From NCBI GenBank assembly GCA_017404265.1, contig JAFRCS010000006.1, positions 1 to 64,000 on the forward strand: DNA of 64,000 bases, written 5' to 3'. Position 1 is the stretch's first letter. Each line of letters begins with the position of its first letter. The notes beneath the pieces are model-generated. The model searched no databases. It worked only from the letters and a program-made list of their open reading frames with translations, and was not told the DNA's origin. Origin of the DNA: Mogibacterium sp. GTDB lineage: Bacteria > Bacillota > Clostridia > Peptostreptococcales > Anaerovoracaceae. Positions 50,391-57,347 of the stretch are shown piece by piece. The position numbers were made by a program, and so were the translations under genes.

Positions 50391-50581
50391 CGTTAGAAGA
50401 GCTTGGCTATTTCATCTATTTGGATGACTAAGAGAAGAAGCAACGCGAGAAATCCCAAGAATCTTTAGATTATGAGGATCTTATTGATTTGGATTATGAA
50501 GGCGCAAATAATAGCAAATTTAAATCTCCTGTGATGCGTCATTTTGATGTATCACAGGAGATTATACTGTTAGGGGTATAA
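50384..50581 (+). pseudogene. Degenerate small gene after the recombinase
   Basis: An ATG overlapping the recombinase end opens [15 protein letters not shown], then a TAA stop at 50429-50431. The same frame continues with EKKQREKSQESLDYEDLIDLDYEG to a stop at 50579-50581. The continuous coding-like frame across one stop suggests a small gene broken by a point mutation. A hairpin (CTCCTGTGAT and ATCACAGGAG, 50526-50560) lies in the last part, so the true end was probably before it. Low certainty. Confidence 0.4.
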
Positions 50582-50603
50582 TCTTTTTAAACGCTCTCTA
50601 TCA

Positions 50604-50939
50604 TTACTCTTGCTTGCTTATTTTATGACCTTCGTTTTCTAACGATCCATTTTTGATTTTATACTCAGTTGTATAGTTCTCACCACTTGGTTCTAATACA
50701 AGCTTGTGTCCGTTAATTGTATACGTACCTATATAAGTCTTTTGGACTCCGTTATTGGAGATTACCTCAATGTAATCCTTATCACCATAGAATTCAATAT
50801 AAGCTTCAATTTGTTTACCTTCATACTCCCAAGAGCCATACCAAGTGCCCTCCATATCTTCCGCAGTATACGACTTACAAGATGAGAATGTGCCAATCAT
50901 AATGAAAGTAATTAACAGTATGCTCACAGCCTTTTTCAT
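50604..50939 (-). CDS. Small lipoprotein of the element
   Basis: A 111-residue lipoprotein. The signal peptide MKKAVSILLITFIMIGTFSSC ends in a lipobox (GTFSSC). The mature part (about 90 residues) looks like a small beta-sandwich or barrel: GTWYGSWEYEGKQIEAYIEF, then YIGTYTINGHKLVLEPSG. This is reminiscent of lipocalin-like/DUF4595-type domains, without certain assignment. GGAG lies 11 nt before ATG 50939. It is the last gene of a three-gene envelope operon in the element. Confidence 0.7.
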   Translation of the reverse strand: MKKAVSILLITFIMIGTFSSCKSYTAEDMEGTWYGSWEYEGKQIEAYIEFYGDKDYIEVISNNGVQKTYIGTYTINGHKLVLEPSGENYTTEYKIKNGSLENEGHKISKQE

Positions 50940-50998
50940 TATATCAACTCTCCTTTTATGCATTATCACTTATATCTCGTTACTATGGGCTTGTACTA

Positions 50999-51148
50999 CT
51001 ATGTAAACATAGACGTACAGCTAACCACAATGAGAAGGATAAAAAATCCTATAAATGCAAGGGTTAGCAGAGAACCAAGAGCAGCTTTCGTCTTCGTTGC
51101 TCCAAACAGCAGACAAGCAGCTATTATAATAAGAAGAATTACTATCAT
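50999..51148 (-). CDS. Small two-helix membrane protein, 49 aa
   Basis: A 49-residue protein whose ATG follows the TAA stop of the preceding gene with no gap, so it is likely translated by coupling. Two hydrophobic helices (MIVILLIIIAACLLFGA and SLLTLAFIGFFILLIVVS) are joined by a short basic turn (TKTKAALG). It belongs to the operon of membrane-anchored protein, this protein and the lipoprotein. Function unknown. Confidence 0.65.
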   Translation of the reverse strand: MIVILLIIIAACLLFGATKTKAALGSLLTLAFIGFFILLIVVSCTSMFT

Positions 51149-51835
51149 TTATTCATCCTCAAGTTCTAATCCAAGATAATTTACTATTATATCCTCGATT
51201 GTAGCTTTTACATCATTTACAGCTTTTTCATATTGCTTGTCAGTAATACCTTGGTTGCGCAATATCATTATTGCATCCAATCCCTCAACGCTTCCATTGT
51301 CATCAAGACGATATGAAATATAAACATCATCACACACTTTTCTTAGCTGAAAATTGCGAATTTCATTATCTCCAAGAAGTTCCCCCTCCTTTGGAGGTGC
51401 CAACCATTCCTTAACAACGCACCCATCTTTTATTTCATATTCGTCGACATAGTTTTTTTCTGAAGTGTTTTCGTACCATCTGCCGCCAATCACTTTCTCT
51501 TCAAGGAATGCGACTTGCTGAATTCCCTCCTCTGTGTAGTATTCCACAGTCCAATACTGATTCTTGCAGTCCATTTGTAAGAAGAAATTCCCAAGAAGTA
51601 CATCTGATAATTCATCAGCAGATACAACCTCTAGAGTATCAGTGTAAGTTAGGAAAACTTCATTTGCATCATTAATATTTTCATCAAGCAAATAGTTTTT
51701 CACTGCCTCTTTAACAGTTGTGTCTTCTTCAGATCCTTTTGGAATTAATAAGAAAATAATTGCAATAACAACGACAGCTACTATGATGCCAATTATAAGA
51801 GGTTTTTTATTTTTCGTATTATTATTAGTTTCCAT
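51149..51835 (-). CDS. Membrane-anchored extracellular protein, 228 aa
   Basis: A protein with a short cytoplasmic head (ETNNNTKNKKP), one helix (about residues 10-32, LIIGIIVAVVVIAIIFLLIP) and about 195 residues outside. The outer part is acidic with strand-like stretches (VEYYTEEGIQQVAFLEEKVIGGRWY in part), without a recognised domain. ATG 51835 is chosen because GGAGG lies 5 nt upstream. It is the first gene of the leftward envelope operon. Such cargo may alter phage adsorption, exclude other elements or modify the surface; this is speculation. Confidence 0.65.
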   Translation of the reverse strand: METNNNTKNKKPLIIGIIVAVVVIAIIFLLIPKGSEEDTTVKEAVKNYLLDENINDANEVFLTYTDTLEVVSADELSDVLLGNFFLQMDCKNQYWTVEYYTEEGIQQVAFLEEKVIGGRWYENTSEKNYVDEYEIKDGCVVKEWLAPPKEGELLGDNEIRNFQLRKVCDDVYISYRLDDNGSVEGLDAIMILRNQGITDKQYEKAVNDVKATIEDIIVNYLGLELEDE

Positions 51836-51966
51836 ATTGACCTCCAAATTTTTAGATATGCGCAGATTTTCAAGGCTTCTAGCATTTTGATTGTAGCCCG
51901 TTTATGGGCAATTGTCAATTTACGAACAAGAAAATACGATTGTGGCATAGAGGGAGGATCTAGGTC

Positions 51967-52167
51967 ATGATTGTGTTTGATAAACTGTGGAGTACGATGA
52001 AGGAACGAGGCATTTCACAGTACAAGTTGATCAAGGAATATAAGATTAGTAATGGTCAGCTCGATCGCTTAAGGAAAAACGGTAATGTCAATACCTACAC
52101 ACTTAATCAACTATGTCAAATATTAGAATGTAGACTTGAGGATATAGCTGAGTATAAAGAAGATTGA
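51967..52167 (+). CDS. Cro/XRE-type small DNA-binding protein
   Basis: A 66-residue helix-turn-helix protein (MKERGISQYKLIKEYKISNGQLDRLRKNGNVNTYTL in part) of the Cro/C1 family with the common ending LNQLCQILECRLEDIAEYKED. It is divergent from the envelope operon and 61 nt upstream of the WYL regulator on the same strand, so it may regulate one or both. Confidence 0.82.
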   Translation: MIVFDKLWSTMKERGISQYKLIKEYKISNGQLDRLRKNGNVNTYTLNQLCQILECRLEDIAEYKED

Positions 52168-52228
52168 GAGTAGCTTTCATTGATTGAACTGCTACTCTTT
52201 TATGTTAAACTTCTTTTGGAGGTAAAAA

Positions 52229-53251
52229 ATGGCGAGATCCGAAAGAAAAAAGCTGAGAATACTGTTTGTAGCAGAAATTTTAAAGAAAAGGACTGACGAG
52301 AATCATCCTATTTCTGTTCAAGAAATAATCGACATACTTGAAGACGATTATGAAATAGAAGCTGAGCGTAAGGCTGTTGGAAGAGACATAAGGATCCTTC
52401 GCGACGTCTTCAATATGGACATTGAAGGAGGTCAAGGGAGCAAGTACCGCTTAATGTCTCGTGAGTTTGATTTTGAGGAGCTGAAGATTATTATTGAGTG
52501 CTTGCACGCTAGCCGCTTTCTGTCAGATGGTAAGACTTCTCAGTTGGTAAATATTCTCCGCAAGGAGTTTATGAGTGAACACCAAGCGGAGCAGATAACA
52601 AACGATGTATTTCTCAGCTCTGGTGCGGCCTCACTTACAAAATCCTTGATGTTCAACATCTCACAGATTTATACCGCGATGTCGAAACGCTTGGACGGCA
52701 AACCGCACACACCGCAGAAGATTAGCTTTAAATATGCCTCTCTGAGATTATCGAAGAATGGAAAGGCTGTCCAAAAGGAACGCAATAAAGGCGCGGTTTA
52801 TGTTGTTAGTCCTTATCAGTTAGTAATTGACAATGATTATTATTATCTAATTGCCTTTGATGATAAGTCGCAAGAAATCCGTAATTATAGAGTTGATAGA
52901 ATGAAAAACATTCAGCTTCTGGAAGAGCCAAGAGATGGAAAGGATGCTTTCAAAGAGCTGAACATAAAAGATTATGTAGAAAAGACATTCTCTATGTATA
53001 GCGGTGAACCTCAAACTGTGCGGATCCGCTTCATCGGTTCTCTTTACGAAACTGTTGCAGAGCGTTTTGGCAACAATGCAAGTTATTTCTATGAGGATGA
53101 ACATCATTTTACTGTACAGACAAAAGTAAATATTAGTGACCAATTCTTCTCTTGGATTTGCGGTTTTCGAAAAAGCGCAGAGATACTTTTTCCTCCAGCA
53201 GTAGTCGAAGACTTCAATAAGTTTCTAAAAGACATTCAATCAAAATACTGA
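52229..53251 (+). CDS. WYL-domain transcription regulator
   Basis: A 340-residue regulator. An N-terminal winged helix is at about 1-65 (ISVQEIIDILEDDYEIEAERKAVGRDIRIL in part). The WYL ligand domain is at about 155-235, with ISFKYASLRLSKNGK, YVVSPYQLVIDNDYYYLIAFD and IRNYRVDRMKNI. A C-terminal WCX domain follows (250-335). WYL proteins sense nucleic-acid or nucleotide signals and frequently control defence genes of phages and mobile elements. GGAGG precedes the ATG. Its target may be the envelope operon or the integrase. No further defence gene was recognised here. Confidence 0.88.
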   Translation: MARSERKKLRILFVAEILKKRTDENHPISVQEIIDILEDDYEIEAERKAVGRDIRILRDVFNMDIEGGQGSKYRLMSREFDFEELKIIIECLHASRFLSDGKTSQLVNILRKEFMSEHQAEQITNDVFLSSGAASLTKSLMFNISQIYTAMSKRLDGKPHTPQKISFKYASLRLSKNGKAVQKERNKGAVYVVSPYQLVIDNDYYYLIAFDDKSQEIRNYRVDRMKNIQLLEEPRDGKDAFKELNIKDYVEKTFSMYSGEPQTVRIRFIGSLYETVAERFGNNASYFYEDEHHFTVQTKVNISDQFFSWICGFRKSAEILFPPAVVEDFNKFLKDIQSKY

Positions 53252-53268
53252 AGTAGCCAAAAGATATT

Positions 53269-53305
53269 AAAAAGAGCCAGAAAGTAATAGAATCTGGCTC
53301 TTTTC
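53269..53305. terminator. Bidirectional terminator between WYL regulator and integrase
   Basis: Arms AAAGAGCCAGA and TCTGGCTCTTT have T-rich ends on both strands and separate two convergent genes. Confidence 0.85.
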
Positions 53306-53349
53306 TTCTGGAAAGTTATTAAAAGTTGATGCCTATAGATAGTTTATCC

Positions 53350-54303
53350 TTATCTTCTTTTGGAAGACCACGCTCTTGCTACGGATTTTTCTTGAAGGTT
53401 TTCTAGTGGATTATACTTCTCATAATCCTTTTGCAGTTCAGCAAAGCCGAACTGTCGCAAATACTTTTGAGTTGTATCTAGCCGCGCGTGGCACAGAAGT
53501 CTCTGTATTCTTAAAACATCCATTTTATTGTTTGTTGACATATATGCGAAAGTGTGTCTAAACAGATGAATAGAAGACTTTTGAACGCCTCTTCTATGAT
53601 TGTATTTGCGGATTGCGTTTGTAAGACTGTTATTGCCTAACTTTCCTCCATCTTGAGCACAGAATAAATAATCGTCTTCTTCACCGCCTCTATAGCTTAA
53701 GTATTCATCAAGAATGGATACAAGCGAGGCTGTAAGTGGAAGAATCGTTTCCCTTCTGTTTTTCATTACCCTTAACCTCACGAGCTTGTTCTCTAAATCC
53801 ACATCCCCTATCTTCAGATTTGTAACTGTGTTTCTTCTTTGGCCAGTTCCAAGAAGATAATTTACAATAACCCAATTTCTATACTCTGAAAACCGACATT
53901 TTTTAAGGTTTGGCTTTTTTAGTAGCTTCTTCAATTCTGCCTCTGTATATATTTCTCTTATGGGAATTTCTACTTTAGGGAGTTCTATATTAAAGGGTTC
54001 TATCAGATTGTTATCCATAAAGTAGTTGAAGACTCTTTTTAGCCCTCGTGCGTAAGTATATACAGTCACAGAGGTAATATCCGTTTTCTGAAGAAAAAGA
54101 ATATAATCCTCCAATAGTTCTCTGTTTATATCAGTAATTGGGTCTTCAAGGTTCTTGAATCTCGCAAAGTTCATCCTTGACTCATCATAGAATTCTAACG
54201 TGTAATCTGAAAATCCTTTCAGCTTGCACCATCTGAAAAACTTATTAAATCCCTCTTCAATACTAATCTCACAATTGTTCTTCATTTTGATAATTTCACT
54301 CAT
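53350..54303 (-). CDS. int: Tyrosine recombinase (integrase) of the element
   Basis: A 317-residue integrase. An N-terminal SAM-like core-binding domain is at about 15-100. The catalytic domain (125-310) has the first Arg in GTGQRRNTVTNLKI, HLFRHTFA (His-x-x-Arg) and the nucleophile Tyr in LDTTQKYLRQFG. I take ATG 54303 (MSEIIKMKNN) rather than GTG 54312. The start lies directly after the T-run of a hairpin and has no Shine-Dalgarno. The gene follows rpmE in the same direction, so read-through from the rpmE promoter could express it only in the integrated state. Confidence 0.92.
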   Translation of the reverse strand: MSEIIKMKNNCEISIEEGFNKFFRWCKLKGFSDYTLEFYDESRMNFARFKNLEDPITDINRELLEDYILFLQKTDITSVTVYTYARGLKRVFNYFMDNNLIEPFNIELPKVEIPIREIYTEAELKKLLKKPNLKKCRFSEYRNWVIVNYLLGTGQRRNTVTNLKIGDVDLENKLVRLRVMKNRRETILPLTASLVSILDEYLSYRGGEEDDYLFCAQDGGKLGNNSLTNAIRKYNHRRGVQKSSIHLFRHTFAYMSTNNKMDVLRIQRLLCHARLDTTQKYLRQFGFAELQKDYEKYNPLENLQEKSVARAWSSKRR

Positions 54304-54380
54304 AAAAAACACCGCCTTTCGAGTGACACGTCACGTCAATTTTCATTGAATTAACACGTCGCTCAAAATGCGGTATTTTT
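54304..54380 (-). terminator. Hairpin between rpmE and integrase
   Basis: On the minus strand, ACCGCATTTTGAGCGAC pairs imperfectly with GTCACTCGAAAGGCGGT, with an inner TCAAT/ATTGA hairpin, and is followed by TTTTTT that ends at the integrase start codon. It probably replaces the original rpmE terminator carried away by insertion, and restricts integrase expression. Confidence 0.7.
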
Positions 54381-54405
54381 CTTGCGAGATTTCTCTTGGA
54401 ATGCC

Positions 54406-54603
54406 TTAAAGTCCGTACTTGTTCTTGAACTTCTCTACACGGCCGCCTCTGTTAGCAAACTTCTGCTGGCCTGTAAAGAATGGGTGGCATTCCGAGCAGA
54501 TGTCTACTCTCATCTCTGCCTTGTCGGAGAGAGTCATGAATGTGTTCCCGCATGCGCAAGTTACTTTACATTCCTGATAGTTAGGATGGATTCCTTCCTT
54601 CAT
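54406..54603 (-). CDS. rpmE: 50S ribosomal protein L31, zinc-binding type, with element-supplied 3' end
   Basis: A 65-residue ribosomal protein L31 of the zinc-containing type, with Cys in CKVTCACG and in ICSECHPF. The last 91 bp of its coding region (54413-54503) are the attachment repeat. The final codons and TAA stop (54406-54412) come from the element, whereas the original end with a TAG stop is at 45541. The protein sequence is unchanged (both end KNKYGL), so the insertion is silent. It has its own promoter and a structured leader. Confidence 0.95.
   Translation of the reverse strand: MKEGIHPNYQECKVTCACGNTFMTLSDKAEMRVDICSECHPFFTGQQKFANRGGRVEKFKNKYGL
54413..54503. repeat. Attachment-site direct repeat, right
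   Basis: The partner of 45548-45638, inside intact rpmE, with one mismatch at 54481. Confidence 0.92.
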
Positions 54604-54699
54604 GCTGGTACCTCTTTCTATAATATTACTTGAAACGTTTCAAGCTGCCGCCAAAGACGACAGCTTGTGTAGTATATCACTCGAATATAGCTATTGCAA
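54604..54699 (-). promoter_or_regulatory. rpmE promoter and structured leader
   Basis: On the minus strand, TTGCAA (54694-54699), 17 nt and TATACT (54671-54676) form a strong promoter. The leader of about 60 nt has a hairpin AGCTGTCG/CGGCAGCT and then a perfect 16-bp palindrome CTTGAAACGTTTCAAG (54629-54644). L31 leaders that bind the protein itself are known in Firmicutes, so this may be one. Alternatively the palindrome, with its central CG, resembles a LacI-family operator. Confidence 0.5.
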
Positions 54700-54711
54700 G
54701 GATTTTCGCAA

Positions 54712-56097
54712 TTATTTTTTGCCTTTGGCGTTGCGGCCGACCTTAAAGATGATCACGTCCAGGATCACCAGATAAGCAGCGGCCAGACCGAGTGTCACGA
54801 AGCATAGCTCTGGGCTCTTTGCCGCAAGTCCGACCAGGATGAGCACAGGCGCTCCAAGCAGGATTCCGAAGCTGGATCCGACTACCAGATTGTTGGCGGC
54901 AGGTGTCTCAAGCTGAGGGTCGATCTCACGCAGCAGCAGTACGCCGGAGCTGATGGTTCCGGTCAGCATGCCGTACATCGAGATGAGTCCCTGATAATAA
55001 TAATCGCCATAGACTGCCTTGCAGACCCAACGCAGGTGGAACCATGTGACGATGGTTCCTGCGACGACCAGCAGCACGAACGGCAGCACAAGTCCGCGGA
55101 TATCCTCGATGTTGATGCATCCGATTCCCGCAACGATCATGATATCGAAGAATGCGCCGGACAGACGGTTGAGCAGATAGTTGTCCTGATAGCGTCTCTT
55201 TATGGTGCCTTTCTTTCTGAGCTTCTCAAGGATGACACGCAGCAGTATTGCAAGCGCGGAGCCGATGATGAAGTTGAAGCCCCAGAGCAGAGTGTTGACC
55301 GTGCCTGCAAGTCCTTCACTTATCTTTGCAATGCCACCTGTCAGTCCTGCTGTCGCAGCGTAAGTGACCAGATAAACGATGATGATCATTGCCAGCTGTA
55401 CGCTGAGCTTATCTATCGATTCGGAAACATCGCTGCTTTCCCCCCCTTCGTCAAGGTGATCGTCTCTGAGGAATACATGTCCTCTTTCTTCGCTGACAGC
55501 GATATCGCCTCTGCTGCGCAGGATGTTCAGGATGATTACTCCCACGATGCAGGCCACTATGTAGCCGGCAGCCGCTATGGCAAGCCCGAAGCTGTGTCCT
55601 CCCTCAAAACCGAGCGACTGATAGCTGGCACCGATATTGTTTGCCTGTCCCGGGCCCTGTCCGAAGCCCATCGGCAGCAGAAGTCCAGCTGCTCTGAACA
55701 TGTTTGGCATCACAGTAAGCGCGAGGCCGATGGTGATTATGAGGCCCGTAACGCCCTGTATCATGTATGTGCTGACTATGACCGCTCCCGAACGGAAACC
55801 GACTTTGCTTTCATCGCCGGCTTCTCTCTTCACAGGGTTGCGCAGGCTCATTGCAATGAAGCCCAGCGCTATGCCGTGATAAGTCAGAGCGGAAAGCAGG
55901 TTTTCATCAAGATTCACGATCCCTATCTCCTTTGCGATAAGCAGGATGAACCCGCCCAGCACCGCTACCGGAAGCATGGTCTTGCGAATAGGTTTTATAA
56001 CTTGTCTAAGAAAAATCGCGATAAGCAGTACTGCTGCAATGTAGCCGAACTGAATTATCGTGTTCCATAGCTGCGTGTTGGCTGCTGAATAATCCAA
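54712..56097 (-). CDS. GltS-family sodium:carboxylate (glutamate-type) permease
   Basis: A 461-residue permease with about 12 helices and GltS-like features. LLLPMGFGQGPGQANNIGASY in part lies in the first re-entrant region and ISMYGMLTGTISSGVLLLREIDP in part in the second. An acidic loop of about 30 residues (RDDHLDEGGESSDVSESIDK) lies between the halves. It is a distant relative of the permease at 36703-38019. It has no binding protein beside it and lies 3 nt after the acyltransferase gene, sharing its transcript. Confidence 0.83.
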   Translation of the reverse strand: MDYSAANTQLWNTIIQFGYIAAVLLIAIFLRQVIKPIRKTMLPVAVLGGFILLIAKEIGIVNLDENLLSALTYHGIALGFIAMSLRNPVKREAGDESKVGFRSGAVIVSTYMIQGVTGLIITIGLALTVMPNMFRAAGLLLPMGFGQGPGQANNIGASYQSLGFEGGHSFGLAIAAAGYIVACIVGVIILNILRSRGDIAVSEERGHVFLRDDHLDEGGESSDVSESIDKLSVQLAMIIIVYLVTYAATAGLTGGIAKISEGLAGTVNTLLWGFNFIIGSALAILLRVILEKLRKKGTIKRRYQDNYLLNRLSGAFFDIMIVAGIGCINIEDIRGLVLPFVLLVVAGTIVTWFHLRWVCKAVYGDYYYQGLISMYGMLTGTISSGVLLLREIDPQLETPAANNLVVGSSFGILLGAPVLILVGLAAKSPELCFVTLGLAAAYLVILDVIIFKVGRNAKGKK

Positions 56098-56100
56098 AGC

Positions 56101-57339
56101 TTACTCCTTAACAATATCCTTTAATAAATCTCTGGCAATAACGTACTTTCTCAGATTTGTCTTTGAAGACTTTTCTGACCTCAGTTCATAATAACCGCTT
56201 TGGTCACTGAAAACAACCCTTGCGGCCAGCGCCATGGTCATATTGCTTATGTCCGGGACACTGAATTGATGCCCGCTTATGGTCAGCACAAAGTTTCCTT
56301 CCTTATATATAAGGGCCAGTTTGCCGTGCGCGGCCTCCTCTTCGGCATGATCCTCACCTATCCTGACCAGTGTGACATTGTCGTCCGCGAAGATCTCCAC
56401 CTCTTCCGGAGACCTGCTTCCGCGAAGCTCGTTGAAGCGGTCCTTAAGTGCTTCGCGGTCCAGCTTTTCCCAGTCGACTATAGTCTCAACAGGTTCAGCC
56501 GGTTCAAAGAATCCCGTATCGGTCATCCTGACCTTGAAACCGCATCCACAGCTGATATGGTCTCCGGACGACTTCAGTGTTCCGAAAGCCCCGCATACAG
56601 GGCAGGTGAAAACGTCTCTTTCGAGTCCTTCGGCAAAGCCGTTCCTGCATCTGAATCTGACCGGTCCCCCGGGCTGTGTTTTCTGCCACTCCCAGGTGTC
56701 AAACCACAGATCCTTTGTGATCGCCGCCTCTACCTCTTCATCTGTCATTTTCTCAAGGATCTCCGGACTGTAAACATTCACCATATGTCCGTATACCTTG
56801 CCCTTGCGCGTTTCCATGGACCATCTCGGCGCAGAAAGGTATCCGCCCTCTAGCATGTATGTGACAAGCGTTGCCCCGCTTCCTTTCACCAGCTTGCCTG
56901 TGTAAGGCATGACCGGCATGGACCTTCCGTCCCAGGTCTGTTCTCCCTCAGCCGCCAGGAATATGGACTCGCCTCGCTTGATGCGCTTCATCGCGACCAG
57001 TGCGGTGCGGCTGCTCTTGGCGCCTTTCTGATGAGGGATCAGTGAGAAATGCCTGTCCAGTACCGGTCCCCAGGTCTTCATCCTTAAGATGTGTTCACTC
57101 GCAATAAAAGTGAGCGGCTTGTTCCTGAACGCCACTCCAAGAAGAATAGGGTCATAAGCGCAGGCATGATTGATCGCGACCAGAACAGGCCCTTCTATTT
57201 CAGCAGGCTCAAATCCGTCATGTGTGAAGTTGAACTTGCGGCTCATCCACGGTCCTATCACAAGTTGTGAAAGATCCCAGGATCTCTTTCTCCGCCTGTC
57301 CGCCTTTTCTCTTTCCTTTTTATCGGTTTTCTTTATCAT
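56101..57339 (-). CDS. PlsC-type acyltransferase with C-terminal zinc ribbon
   Basis: A 412-residue protein. Residues 45-210 form a PlsC/LPLAT acyltransferase domain with the catalytic NHACAYDP (His and Asp) and a substrate motif EGEQTWDGRS in place of the usual FPEGTRS. Residues 235-280 hold a zinc ribbon (FTCPVCGAFGTL and ISCGCGF, four Cys). The rest is a beta-rich domain ending in a basic tail. PlsC enzymes acylate lysophospholipids at the membrane. The zinc ribbon and the altered motif suggest a different acceptor. It starts 8 nt after the ABC gene stop on the same strand. Confidence 0.8.
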   Translation of the reverse strand: MIKKTDKKEREKADRRRKRSWDLSQLVIGPWMSRKFNFTHDGFEPAEIEGPVLVAINHACAYDPILLGVAFRNKPLTFIASEHILRMKTWGPVLDRHFSLIPHQKGAKSSRTALVAMKRIKRGESIFLAAEGEQTWDGRSMPVMPYTGKLVKGSGATLVTYMLEGGYLSAPRWSMETRKGKVYGHMVNVYSPEILEKMTDEEVEAAITKDLWFDTWEWQKTQPGGPVRFRCRNGFAEGLERDVFTCPVCGAFGTLKSSGDHISCGCGFKVRMTDTGFFEPAEPVETIVDWEKLDREALKDRFNELRGSRSPEEVEIFADDNVTLVRIGEDHAEEEAAHGKLALIYKEGNFVLTISGHQFSVPDISNMTMALAARVVFSDQSGYYELRSEKSSKTNLRKYVIARDLLKDIVKE

Positions 57340-57347
57340 TTATGCCT

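Larger units (their letters stand above)
45548..54503. mobile_element. Integrative element of 8,865 bp inserted in rpmE
   Basis: The segment is bounded by 91-bp direct repeats made of the 3' end of rpmE, has a tyrosine integrase at its right end beside the intact rpmE, and is visibly richer in A+T than both flanks. Integration at the gene end restores L31 because the element brings its own copy of the last 91 bp plus a new stop. Contents: two paralogous proteins, small proteins, a possible replication/regulatory HTH protein, a repressor switch, a serine recombinase, an envelope-protein operon, a Cro-like protein, a WYL regulator and the integrase. I recognise no relaxase, conjugation, capsid or portal gene, so it is either mobilised by a helper or a phage-satellite-like unit. 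Confidence 0.9.

Noticed and set aside
45548-54503. Prophage or conjugative element
   Set aside because: No capsid, portal, terminase, relaxase or type IV secretion gene is recognisable; only recombinases, regulators and small proteins are present.
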